The position numbers and the translations under genes were made by a program. A DNA stretch of 64,000 nucleotides, from positions 1-64,000 of the forward strand of contig CAJQUW010007434.1 of the NCBI GenBank assembly GCA_907163375.1, written 5' to 3'. Source of the DNA: Prostheceraeus crozeri. Its lineage: Eukaryota; Platyhelminthes; Polycladida; Euryleptidae. The notes under the pieces were generated by a model. It did no database searches. It worked only from the letters and a program-made list of their open reading frames with translations, and was not told the origin of the DNA. Below are positions 37,308 to 49,054 of this stretch, one piece after another; within the stretch, counting starts at the first letter, position 1; each line of letters starts with the position of its first letter.

Positions 37308-38715
37308 CAGGGTTGGTCGGCAAAAAAACCCACCCGGGGTTTTATCGGGTTATATCCGGGCGGGTTTTTTATACCGGGTTTAATCTAGTTATTTCGATTT
37401 TCTTGAAATTAAGAGGTAATCTCTTATTTCATAATTATCATTTTATTGAAAAATCAAACTACATTGCACACATCAGTGTAATGTAAACCATGATTAAAAT
37501 ACAATATCATGAGAAAATATCGGTGAGTACTTAATATAGGTTACTGTATTTTAGCCGTACCAAATATTCAGATAATTACAGGCTATCTGAATAAGGAATC
37601 ATATAAAGTTATTCTCTCACCTACATTTACGAATAGTATACTTTACACATGATTGGCTGTTATCTAAAATTTATAAGTTTTTTTCTACTATTGTATTATC
37701 AGAGAGAAAACACATGTGTACAGTAGAGGCTATAAATTGAACTTTATATTAAAATGTATGGTCAAAACGGGGAAGATCTAATGAGTCATTTAAACATAGA
37801 TCACCAAATATCTGTTTGTTATACCGGTATTCAAAAAGTAAGAAAATATAGGCCTAGACAAAAATATAGGCCCAACTGTTAGCAGTATTACTGATACTAC
37901 AGCTAAATAATACGCAGATCGTTTCGTCGAACTTTCAGATCATAATTTCGATTCATTTTATTTATTTATTTTTTTGATTACCTGAGGATGGTCGTTTGGT
38001 GTGGTCGAAAGACATCGTCCTAATATGTGAAATGGAGGACGCACGCTCTTTCTTATGGTCCGAAGTGTCCGTCGCAGACTTGCAGCCTGCTGCGGTATCA
38101 GTAATGACGCGCGCGCACCACGCACGCGCCACCCCGAACTCCCCATCATTTCCGAGTGTCTTTTGTATGCGATAATAACATTCATGATCAGACTTGTGGG
38201 CAGTGGCTTTAAATCATTGTTTGCCAATATCGATCTTATCTTACGCACTTTCGACTGCACCAGCCACCCAAAGACATGCGACCAGCAGCGTCAACCAAAA
38301 TGCGTGCGCTCTCCCGAATTCCCCATCATCTCACGAATGCATCACTACAGTCCGCTGTTGACAAATCCAGGCTGGCTGATGTCCGGCGAGTCAGGGATGG
38401 ACAATGGGCATCATATCAGCATAGGCGCTAAGTTTCTTGCGCAATGAAAACATCGGACGTTGACATATTATTCGGTTTTCCATTTCCTTTTCAATATTTA
38501 GTGTTGTAGTAAGAAACATGTAGATTACGGAATTGTATACATTCCATACGATGATTTTTGAGAAGAGGCAGAGTCAATAAATCAGAAAAATGAATTGGCA
38601 TTACTGTATTTTAATTAGAAGCATCGAAAAAATGACATAATATGGAAAAATCCATTTCACCCGCCCGATTTCAAATCGGGTTTTTTTCTGACCGGGTGGG
38701 TTTTGACCAACCCTG
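37308..38715. mobile_element. Non-autonomous hAT element
   Basis: Ends CAGGGTTGGTC and GACCAACCCTG are inverted repeats, followed inward by GGGTTTTTT/CCCGG-rich subterminal repeats on both sides. The 8-bp target duplication CGTATAGG is perfect (37300-37307 and 38716-38723). The 1.4-kb interior has no recognisable transposase. A 130-codon open frame (38055-38447) has no domain. The perfect duplication implies a recent insertion relative to its decayed Sola-like host. Confidence 0.92.
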
Positions 38716-39335
38716 CGTATAGGTAGGTTGAAACTACAGTGAATTATGGCCAAAGGTATTATCTACGAGCAGAAGAAAGTAGCGTAATCAATAAGCAACA
38801 ATTGAGCTGTGAGACTAAAGGTACTGCAACTCTACCCATATCATACCTGTAGAATTCAGGATAATGACAAACTACGAACCATGCATTCTGGATTAGTTGA
38901 CTTCTGATAATTACCTCCTAAGGAATCATTATTCCATGGTTTTCAAGTTTCCAATAAACTTTCATATACCTTTCAGATTAATAGCCTTACTTCTTTTTTA
39001 ATTAAGTCAACTTATTTCTTAGGCCTAATAGTGATAATGCGGTCCATCTAAAAAAAAATTATGCGTCTAGCAAAGTAACAGAAAACTCAATAAAATGCTA
39101 ATAAGAAAATGGCGTAACATACCATTGACGACGATTTTTTCAGAATGAATTTGTCGGAACAGATGCTTTTATTGGGAATAAAAGTTATATATTCGAAGTT
39201 GTGATGTTGTCCTCTATACAATGGTATTTCATTTGTCTTGATTATATAGATTTTTTCAGAGAAGAACGGTTTTTCGTGATTTTCTCGAATCATGCTTTTT
39301 TGAGTTACGCCATTTTTGCACGATGACGACGATAT

Positions 39336-40079
39336 ACGAATTAGACTTCGATGTGAATAGCCAAACGTTCATTTTGTAAGTTGCAACATTACTTATTTGC
39401 AAAGCTTCATCATTAGCAAAGCTACGACATAACCATCGCCTCAGAAATATCATTTAGAATCACATGAAAAAGAAACAAATTCATGTACTCATTACGTGTT
39501 TTATCCAGATGTGCAATCATGAGGGCTGCTTATCAAAAATAAAAACCGGATTGTCAAATCGGAATGGGCCCCCTTAAAGTAAAAAAGACTACGATCATTC
39601 GATATCCCACAATCCGATTAGCTTTGAAAGCTTACATGCAGAAGTTGGGTCTGTTGCAATAAAGATGCCAATGAATCCTCAGTCAGCAAAGTAAATAAAT
39701 GGCATAATATTGCACTGATGCTTTTTCAATCATCAGTTTTTGCCAGGTGCGCTAGAATGCATGTCTCGAAAAACTATTTTCAAAAGAGCTGCTTTTGAAG
39801 GCTAGATAGAATGTATTACTGAGACTCCCCCCCTCCCATAACGAAAAAATCAGCACATGTTTCAAAAATAAACTTCATTTCGTTCAAAAATTTTACATAT
39901 TAAATTAATAATTACATATTAATTAATATGTAAAAATTAATTAATAATTAATTATATATAAATTATACAATTAATTAATTTTACATATTAAATTTAAGAA
40001 TTAAATTATATTAAATTCTCGTGCAGCTCTCATTTTCTATTAATCATACCAAGACGTCACACGATACAAGATCTCGTCT
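39336..40079. other. Non-coding stretch with AT-only tract
   Basis: Nothing coding. 39890-40020 is almost pure A/T with TTAATTAAT repeats and inverted ACATATTAA blocks, prone to form hairpins. Confidence 0.4.
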
Positions 40080-40680
40080 TTAATGTGAAGATTTTTCATG
40101 AAGCCACTGGGAATTGCGGTTCAGCTGTTCAATGTTTGGAAGACTGCTTCTGCGAAGCGGTCTGGTCACAAGAAATACCTTAACACAAAATCCATGGATC
40201 AACGCAGTCTAAAAGCTTGGGCTGGTATTTCCTTATGAAGCGCAATTGAGCCATTTTTCTTTCGAGAAACTGACAATGAATGGTAAAAGCTTCCTTTCCA
40301 TGCTGTATAAAGTGATACCGAATGTCACTGAGGATAGGAGCATCTTCATGCAGGATGGAGTGGCAGCGCACTACTGCCGACCGATCGTAAATTATTTCAA
40401 CAATCATTTTCCTAAATCATGGATTGACCGTCATGACAGCCTATGGAATGGCTTCCGATATTACCACATTCAATGCCTTGTGACAGTTTCTTCGCTTCAG
40501 CACGGTAAGGAAATTGTGCATTGGAGTCATGTCAATCAGTTCATCCTATGCATTTGGATGAACTGGAAAACAAAATTTGCACCGTTTTTCAACAGATTGA
40601 CGAGCGATTGTGTAGAGACATGCTCTTGCGCTGCTGACCGAAGAATTACATTGTGTTCGGGCAGATGGTGAGCAAGTAGA
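40080..40680 (+). pseudogene. Old mariner/IS630-type transposase remnant
   Basis: The open segment 40246-40671 includes SIFMQDGVAAHYCRPIVNYF and NHFPKSWIDRH, matching the QQDGAP-H and WIGRRG stretch of the mariner-type transposases in this window. The region where WPPRSPDLTPLDF should follow is scrambled (FRYYHIQCL). No TIRs were seen. The copy is much older than those at 24 and 32 kb. Confidence 0.65.
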
Positions 40681-41959
40681 AGATTAACTGTCATAGAGGT
40701 ACTAGTGTTGCCAGTGTTAACAACTGCTTTCTTTTTGAATCTAAACTAATTGCCACTAACTAACGCTAATTGCCATTTCAAAAAACTTTGAAATGATCAG
40801 TGAGAGAATAATTGATAGGAAAGTGACGTTGGGGCTCACTGTGGGATATCCTCTATATTAACAGGAAAGAAAATTATATTATAAACAAAGTTCAAAAGTA
40901 AAGCATCATCCACCACGCTACACAAAAAAATTAATCCATGTCACACAGCATGAATTGACGACTAAAAACTATCGTACATTACAGACACCATGCTATTTAG
41001 TCTAAAATGATGCCCAGACCACGGAAGGATAAAGGCAAGAGATGAGAGAGATATTTGATTTAAGCCAATACGAGAAGTAGTGCACTGGAATTTTAGCCGT
41101 GCAGTCAGTATGCTTGTAAATAGTCAGTAACTCATATGCAGATAAATCTTCATCCGAAATACAGAAATCTACAATTGATTAAATGCATGTAGTTGAAATC
41201 TCATTGTCTAGAGCTCGTTTTCAAAAATTGATATTTGCAAACAGGAATGCAAATAGCACAAATGTGAGCTGCCGAATTTCCAAGCACATCCACATACTGA
41301 TGGTCAGAGCGGTGAGATGCTGATTCCTTACAATAGGGCACATTGCAATGATGACGGCTAAGAAGCCAAAAACGTTTACAGTTCCGACTGAAAAGTGCTT
41401 GTAGGTCCGGCAATGATTCAAATAAAAACCATTCTCTCATCTCTTGTTTTTCAAACATAAGAAATGAAAAAACAATGACACTTAAAAAAATTTTAAACAA
41501 GATTATGAAAGCTACTTGATTAAAGCTCAGACGCCATGGCATAAGTAAACATGGCATCAATACGAAAGGTAATGCTAATCACTTATGCAGTTGATAGCAA
41601 GATTTCAATTTTCGTTGGTGTCTTAGTCGAAATTTAACCGCTTTTGCAACAGTTTATCGCATATTCATTCGTCACTTCCTTGTATTTCCGAAACTTATGG
41701 TAGATTTCTCTTTCATACTTTTCTTTTTCTAGCACGCCTCTTGAAAGGCGCATTTTGTAGAAATCAAAGGAATCAAAACTCCATACGAACGTAGTACAAT
41801 ACAACTTTTTCGTTACGCATTCCAACCTAAAATTATTTCTTGGAACTGTAGAATGATCTTCTGATCAAGTGTTTCGCCGATTTTTAAAAAGCACCTGCTT
41901 TGAAATTCATTATTGTTTAAAATTGAAGGGCCACTTCACGAGCTTCACAATCTATAAGA
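40681..41959. other. Unassigned stretch
   Basis: No recognised gene. A 119-codon minus-strand frame (41201-41560) contains hydrophobic runs but no start context, splice partner or family match. Confidence 0.3.
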
Positions 41960-42258
41960 AACCATCGCGATCCTAAAGGGCCCCACGATCTCAAGGGGTC
42001 CCCTCTCGATTTCAAAATGGCCCTATCACAATATAAAAGAACACCTCACGATCTCAAAAGGGTCCCTCCACAATCTAGAAGAAACTCTTACGATCTCAAG
42101 AGGCACCCTCACGATCTTACAGGGCCCCTCTCTATCTAAAAAGGGCCCTTTCACAATCTCAAAAGGGCCCCCTCACGATCTCAAAAGAGCCCTTCACCAT
42201 GTCAAAAGGGTCCTTCACAATCTTAAAGGGCCCTTCACAATCCCAAAAGGACCCCCTC
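41960..42258. repeat. Minisatellite array, left part
   Basis: About a dozen degenerate units of roughly 22-29 bp on the pattern CACGATCTCAAAAGGGCCCC. The array is interrupted at 42259 by a hAT element and resumes at 43662. Confidence 0.8.
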
Positions 42259-43661
42259 CAGGGTGTCCGCGCAAATTTGAATGAAAATTTCCAGGTGTTT
42301 TCCAGGATTTCCACGGTAAAATTCATGTTCCAGGTTTTCAAGGGAAATTTACCAAAAAAGGGGGTCAAATTTGAACGAAAATTTCCAGACTTTCTGCAAG
42401 GAAATTTTGCTCAAATGCACGCGTCAAATTTAAAAGAAAAATTCCAGGAAAAATCTACCCAAAGGAGCTTGCACACCATAAAATTAACATTGACGAAAAA
42501 ATTTGAAAAGTGGCGTGAAATTGGTTGAATTTTCATGGCGCAGGTGATTCTAAATAAAAAATACTAATATATGCATCAGACGGCTACATTATAATTATAA
42601 AAAAAGAACATATAATCGATCGTAACAAATTTAAAGCTTGCGGATTGAGGAGAACAAAATAGAGAAAGAGTTTAACAATAAATAGCGAAAAATTAACGAC
42701 TTAACAATAAAATGTAACATTAACGGAATATCTGTAGTCACATTTCATTGCAAAGTCTTATATTTTTCGTTATTTGTTGTTATACTCTTTATCTATTTTG
42801 TTCTCCTATTTGAAGTGAAGCATTGCTGCGTGAATACGTGGAAGGTGGAAGACCAAGAGCCAGAAAGATGAACATAATGGTTGATGTGCTACATATGCAT
42901 GAGAGTAATCACAATCAGTTTAAGAGAATGACAAAGAAGAATTGACCGAGGAAAGCTCATTGGCACACGACGTGCCGGAAAGAAAATAACATATTTAAAA
43001 CCTACTTGAAATGTGTTTGAAAATATTCGATATTAGCCTAGGATCAGTCGGAACAAGCCTGGTGGCTAATTAGTTATATGTTCAGTACCATTTTGCGTCA
43101 GTAGATTCTGCCACACGGCAATCAAGTGTGTAATGGCATTAATCCTAGATTACGGCTCCTAGTTCCCCATACCACACGCTCAGAGTCCACCATTCCACAC
43201 GACGTTAATGAGGGAGTTTACAGCTCATAGTTTGCCATTCCGCGCGCTAATAAAAGAGTTTACGGCTCCTAGTTCCTCATACCACATGACGTTAATGAGG
43301 GAATTTACAATTTCTAGTTCAACATACCGCGCAGCGTATGTGAGGGAATTCACAGCTACTAATTCACCATACTGTACGATTAGGAGTTCGACAACAGTTC
43401 ATTGTTTACCATAACACGCAGTTCAGTCTCATTCATGTTGTATACGTTCTGATAGGACATTACAATCACTGAAATATTCTAAAAACAAAAAATTGTATGC
43501 GAATGAAGGCTATAATTGCAACAAATAAGTACAGATATGAAGAATAAAATCTGGAAAAATAGAACACACTTCAACAACCTGCAATTAGTGTTTTAATTAG
43601 TCTCAAAATTTCCAGGATAAAATTCATTTTCTAGGTGTTTTCCAGGGGCGCAGACACCCTG
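42259..43661. mobile_element. Non-autonomous hAT element in the minisatellite
   Basis: Ends CAGGGTGTCCGCGC and GCGCAGACACCCTG are inverted repeats. Inside each end the phrase AATTTCCAGGTGTTTTCCAGG (or its relative) recurs. Flanks on both sides are minisatellite DNA, so the target duplication cannot be read clearly. No transposase. The interior carries a tandem repeat of about 57 bp (43140-43414). Confidence 0.75.
43140..43414 (+). repeat. Tandem repeat of about 57 bp in the hAT interior
   Basis: Units follow the pattern GAGGGAGTTTACAGCTC, then CTAGTTC-CCATACC-CACG, and repeat four to five times. The period is near a multiple of three, so a frame stays open (REFTA-SLPFRA-, KEFTAPSSSYHM-, REFTISSSTYRA-). 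The open frame is probably a by-product of the repeat. Confidence 0.65.
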
Positions 43662-43785
43662 CCCCTTACAATCCTACAGGGCCCCTCACGATAACAAAAG
43701 TCCCTTCACAATCTCAAAGGGCCTAGCGATCTCAAGAGGGCCCCCCTCTCACCATCTCGAAATGGCCCCTGAAATGGTATAGGAA
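43662..43785. repeat. Minisatellite array, right part
   Basis: Continues the CACGATCTCAAAAGGGCCCC-type units after the hAT element. Confidence 0.7.
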
Positions 43786-46700
43786 GCGAATTATTTGTTC
43801 CTTGGGAGCATTTTCCCACTACTTGGTTGAGTTTTTTTTTTAAAAAGCCGAAATTCCGGTTAAAACCGGGTGGCAGGCCTGAATCATATTGGTTACTTCA
43901 ATTAATATTCGAAGAAATTAATAGAAATGGTGGGCTCAAAAAAAGTCATAATAGTAGCAGTTCAAATCACGACATTATGCTCGTTTAACATACCAGCAAA
44001 AAAATCACAAAATGGCATTTCCCGGGCTCGCCGCCACCGTTATACTACGAAGTGAAGTGCTACTGAATCATTGTACGTGCAAAACGGTAACCATATTCCT
44101 CACCTCAGGTAGTCCATCAAAATGCAATCCCACAGAATAATGTTTAGCCGTCCCGTCATTGGTTGGCCACAGTCATCGTAACTTCGGAACCTCGCTTCGC
44201 AACCGTTGCTAGGAGATACCGGGTCGTGATTTTCTGTCCGAGGTCTCACTGTAAGGTAGAGGAATTCGAAACACAACTGGATTTTATGAACTGCATCATG
44301 AGTAATTTTCTTGTTTGTTCGATAACAGAGTTCATTTAATGAAATCGAAACTGCACCCACATTCCAGATTCATTTCATACCTACTTCTTAATCTACAATA
44401 TATACGTTGTCCATGGCAGGTAGTCATCCCCACAGAAATTTTCAGCAATATTTTATCTACCACATTTGATTAATTTCAATGAGAGGTTTCAATTCAAACC
44501 CAGGAAGTTGTACGCATCAGGTCAACTACCATGCTACATTCAATCAGTTTCGGAAGTCCTTCGTTTGTAGAGTTCGATATCCTGGTCTGTGAAATTGCAA
44601 TTGCTGTTGTGAATTTAATATCATTTTATATACAATGTCATCTCATTTCCCAAACCACACATTCTTTTCGTGGTCATCAACAAATGAAAGCCTACAGTCT
44701 ACAGAAAATGATGAAGGCCATGTAGATACTGGAAACGATGCAAAAATTTTGGTGTCCTTTCATTATTTTCAGAAATCGGCCACCTGTCCGGAGAAATATC
44801 ACTCAAAATGCTTACGAATTAGTGAAACGCCTAGCATCTGTAAAAGCAAATGCATTTCAGTGTGTTACGGAACTATTCTCTGAAAATTTCATGCTGGTGA
44901 GCTAAAGAATGGCCAAAATCCAGACCAGAAAGAACCATCTGTTTCAACGCGTGCATCATCTCTTGAGTCCACTTATTTCTGTATTGCTCAAATATCAAAT
45001 TCGTAGCCCATCATATTTAATCACCCGTTATTGGTTTACATAGGTTACATGAGTTGCATGCTTGTCGTATTTAGATGAGACTAAGACAATTTCGACTCAC
45101 TGCATATGCCTCTTCTTTCAAACAACCGACAGTGGGATAACGCGGCATTAAATGCACAACTCAGATTTACATTTGGAAGACCGAGCGTTGCTAAATTCAT
45201 CACCATTGCAAATCAATCTTCAACTCTGAAAAACAAACTGTGTTGAGGAAAGCGGAAATATTTCCTAAAAATATTATTTATAAACGCTCCCACTACAATC
45301 CCAAGTGATCGAACCGTCTAATTATCGAAGCCGTATGCCTGTCAAATGATCAAGTTTTTATAAAAGCTCACGAGTTTCTGTTCGTTCGCAGAGAGATAAC
45401 CGAGAGAGGTGACCTCTCTTATCATATTCGCGCCGGCCAATTCGCGTGCACTAAAACAATGCTCGTTCGGCATTATTTTTATTTTAGATAAAAAAAATAA
45501 TTTACAAGAATCAACCACAACATAGTTGTGATAATTCATCAATTTCTTTGACAAGCATGTAATTTTAGATAAAAATGACAAAACATTAAAAAAGTTTCGC
45601 GCCAAAATTTGAATCGGCCCTCCTCTCATTTCGGTGACTTTGTTTATGTAATGATCTGGTTTTATTTTGTTAAATTGAAAATTATATTCAACTAATTTAA
45701 TCCATTATATCTCAAATAAATATATCGAATTTATTATAGATGTTGTAAACCTCAAAGCGGGTGAAGTAATAATGTTCTTTTATATTTCATAAACGTTCAT
45801 TATCTAGACAAAGAATCACCATATCAAGAGACGAAGTTGCAAAATTATCGAAGAAGAATATTTTTAACTGAAAAACAGGATGTTGTATCGTAACGATAGT
45901 TAACGCTGATTGTCTATTCGTGCTCTGACTCGTGACACAAAAACGTGTTGAACGATGAACGACAACTACATGTAAGCCACCAGTGCAGACAAGTTGATTT
46001 CTTCGTCGACAGCGTCGGGAAAATAATGTTGCACGGTTTGATGGTATGATTTTCAATAGGTATGAAATGTGTGAACCGATTCGTAAGAATTTCCTGAATG
46101 TCCACCGCTCCTCTCAATTTCAACAACGACTGAGGTAAATTGATAGCCTCTTATGGAGGGAGATATGCACCTCGCCCCTCACACGACGTCCAACGGAATT
46201 GACAGCATCTATCTCACTCATCAAACTCAATGCAACCAAAAATTTTGTTTCTTTGATACTTTCAAATTCTGATACTTGCCCGACGTTTGCGTAATTGTCT
46301 TCTGAAATACTGTCATGACAATTGTATTCATGATTATACATTCCATGATGTGTAGTTTTATAAGAAAAATAGAAGTAATCTGGTTCAAGACCAAGACCAC
46401 TGAGCGGCAGCAGAGAAAACACCATTTTTCTGGGAGGCTTGACAAATTTGTGTTTCATTGAAATCAGATCTTCCCAGTTACAGAACGAGAGATAAAGGCC
46501 AGCGGTCCTTTCGTTCACCTGAGGAACGCGCAGCAGGTGACAAGTGTTTACAGTGATGCTGCACGTCGTACTTAAGTACAGGGTGATCGCGGTCATCCTG
46601 TGTATTAGGTAATAGCGGCTGTTTTGATAGATTGCAACGCTTTAACAGGGAAGTCGAGTTTATAAGTGTTTCCTTAATTAAGAAAGATAGAAGTCAATAA

Positions 46701-47118
46701 ATAAATAAAATTGTGCTGGGAAAGTCAATAGACATAAAAATCAATCTACAATTCACACTCTTCACACAAACTTGGGTCCGGACGGACATCGTTTAACAAG
46801 TTAGTTGTTGCACTTATCCGTTTGACTCGACCTTCGGTCTAGTCAAAAGGACTCGTCCGACAACTATTACTTAAGGGTGTAGGGACCATCATCGATTGCC
46901 AAGCAGACTGTACATGTAAGCGCGGGTGATCCCGCCCATCCTTAATTATTGAGTGAAGTGTTATGCGAGAATTATTATCTATTGTCGAAATTTTAAGCAT
47001 TTGTCTTCATAATATATTTATTCTATCACGTTAAAGTATTAAAGACAACTTTTGATGTAAGATACTTCAAAAATGTAGTAAATGTAAAAGCTGTTAGTTT
47101 AATTTTGATCGAATTTTT
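43786..47118. other. Unassigned stretch
   Basis: No family recognised. A 158-codon minus-strand frame (46120-46596) is the longest open stretch; it has no domain I know and may be chance. An imperfect hairpin with a TTCG loop (CTCGACC TTCG GTCTAG) lies at about 46803-46867. Confidence 0.3.
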
Positions 47119-47693
47119 ATGTCAACGGTTGCTAAAATGATTGTTAAATCCGCCGGTTACCCGTTCATTAGCGATGATCAGATGACAAAATATCGCTGTA
47201 AATATCGCTCGTTACCTTTCATTCTTATTAATTTGTGCTTCTGTTCAATCATGTTCTTGAATTTCATACATTTATTCAATGTACATAGATCATGGCTATC
47301 AGTAAGTTGCAATGCTTGTGTTTGTCTTTATGCATTTATTCGTTTTTATGAGTATTTCTCTCTTGAGTTTTTCTCTTTGTTCTGTTTTGATTGCTGTGGT
47401 AGTTTTTCGTTCGTTCTGAGTTGTAAGGCACGAATTTTGAATGTCCCGTTTTGAAAGTACATACGTAAACGGGATTCACTGTATTTCAGTTAATGGAGTA
47501 CCTTATCAAATAATTGATCTCGATGAAGATGAACAAAGACAGCAAGGCAGTTCAGGTAAGAATTAATGAATCGAAAATCTCATTATCATTAAATTCCACC
47601 TAAATATTTCAGAGAAACCGTTGATCACCACAAACCGGAGCACTGGGGAACCAAAAGAATCCGAAGTGATATCTCCAAATATAGCACGTACAT
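47119..47693 (+). CDS. Three phase-compatible exons of an unknown gene (partial)
   Basis: Exons 47119-47197 (ATG at 47119), 47490-47555 and 47613-47693 join with GT-AG junctions, all in phase 1. They give MSTVAKMIVKSAGYPFISDD and, after the first junction, FNGVPYQIIDLDEDEQRQQG, then EKPLITTNRSTGEPKESEV. The protein is not recognised. The style (small symmetric phase-1 exons, acidic linker) resembles the nine-exon gene at the window's left. No downstream exon was identified before the large repeat at 49055. The splice structure is inferred from motifs and phase. Confidence 0.4.
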
Positions 47694-49054
47694 GTAAGCA
47701 CCAAAGAAACTTATGTGTAGATATATTCTTGTGTCTTGTCAAGCTTATTGATCAATTTTTATATTTTCATTGTTTCCATCGGTGAAAAAATCGCCCAATT
47801 GTCTATCAGTTCATATTTAAGTGATCCTCGCTGCATGGATATCACCTTCGTCAATTTCGTTTCGTCTAACGTTAATTTTCTCATAATTTTAAAGTACAAA
47901 TTAAACGTACAACTATGAATAAAAATTTAGCAATTTCATCTTTCACAATGAAGTCATTTTTTGATCAAAAGAAGATGCAGATTAAACAGACTTGGTATTA
48001 TTCAGAAACCGTAGGCCTACTTCATATGAGGTCCCCGCATGCGCGTAGAAATCAGTTTGAACGGTGTCGCCAGAAATTATCTGCAGCAGATTGAGAAAAA
48101 TCGTTTTGTTTGATAAATAATTGCTAAACCTCAATATGAACTGGCATTTTCATGTTACATTGACAGTAAGTTGAAAGCAAGAAATATTCACACTTAGAAC
48201 AATATACCGTCATACGTAATGATTAGAAGCGTTATCAATGAAGTGGGTTCCAGGAAATTGTGTAATGCAAGAGTTGATTTTTGAGAATTTGTCTGAGTAT
48301 TGGTGTCGTCCTGCCGCATACTCATACGAAGAATGTGCATTTCCTAATAGCTGGACATCTAGTGCACTGAATTGCATGTAGACTCAAGGAGATTTTTGGA
48401 GAAAACTATAGGCCTACTCGCTTTTTTCAACCACAACCAATTGACTATACTTGATCTATCGGTATATCTGTTATTGAATATATCTGACACTTTGAAGGAA
48501 AATATAATCCAAAGAAATCCTACAACAATTGAAGACCTCTAAAGAATTTTTATAGAGGAACAGCGCATCATGTTTCGAGAAAAATACGATCCTCTATTAT
48601 TTGATCCAAAAGAAATAAAATATATGTGACAGCCTGGTGACTTCACGGGGAGTATTGAGTTGATGAAAACATTCGTACGTAACTTATATAACTAATACAA
48701 GGTAATTTTCGAAAAGATTCCGTTTGTTTGCTTCAATTAAACCCCATTACCAAAAAGCGCATAACTTTAGGACGGCCGATTTTTGAAAATATTCATGTTT
48801 TCAGAATTCTTTTACGATTCTGTGTCCGTATCCCTTCATTCTCTGTCCGTTTCGCTATGTAAGCTAAGTATTGTATCTTGATAATTAGCCACTAATCAGT
48901 AATAATAATAAAGATAATCATAATTAGTACCTAATTATGTTTCGTTGATGTAAGGCGCAGGAATATTTGGTCGAGTACGCAAAAATAATTTACTTCAACC
49001 AAGTTTAATCTTTCATGCATAAATCAACATAAATTATCATTCAAAACATAATGA
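47694..49054. other. Unassigned stretch, probably intronic
   Basis: It may be the last intron of the gene starting at 47119. Nothing coding was recognised. Confidence 0.3.

Larger units (their letters stand above)
34566..39331 (+). mobile_element. Sola-like DNA transposon with nested hAT
   Basis: Ends CGTCGTC-GTCATGCAAAAATGG (left) and the inverse of CGTCGTCATCGTGCAAAAATGG (right) are flanked by ATAT at 34562-34565 and 39332-39335. Subterminal copies of AAAATGGCGTAA occur near 34580, 34750, 34780, 34822, 39105 and 39308. A 4-bp duplication and the transposase type suggest the Sola superfamily, but this naming is from memory of the protein family and is uncertain. A hAT element (37308-38715) has inserted into its 3' part. 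Confidence 0.7.

Noticed and set aside
38055-38447. 130-codon frame inside the hAT element
   Set aside because: No hAT transposase motif; GC-richer block likely explains the open frame.
39890-40020. AT-only tract as a replication origin
   Set aside because: No supporting motifs; simple low-complexity DNA is the plainer reading.
42199-42528. 109-codon frame over minisatellite and hAT end
   Set aside because: It spans the array and the element terminus and is produced by repeat periodicity.
46120-46596. 158-codon minus-strand open frame
   Set aside because: Not recognised, no splice or TATA support; kept only as a remark in the surrounding stretch.
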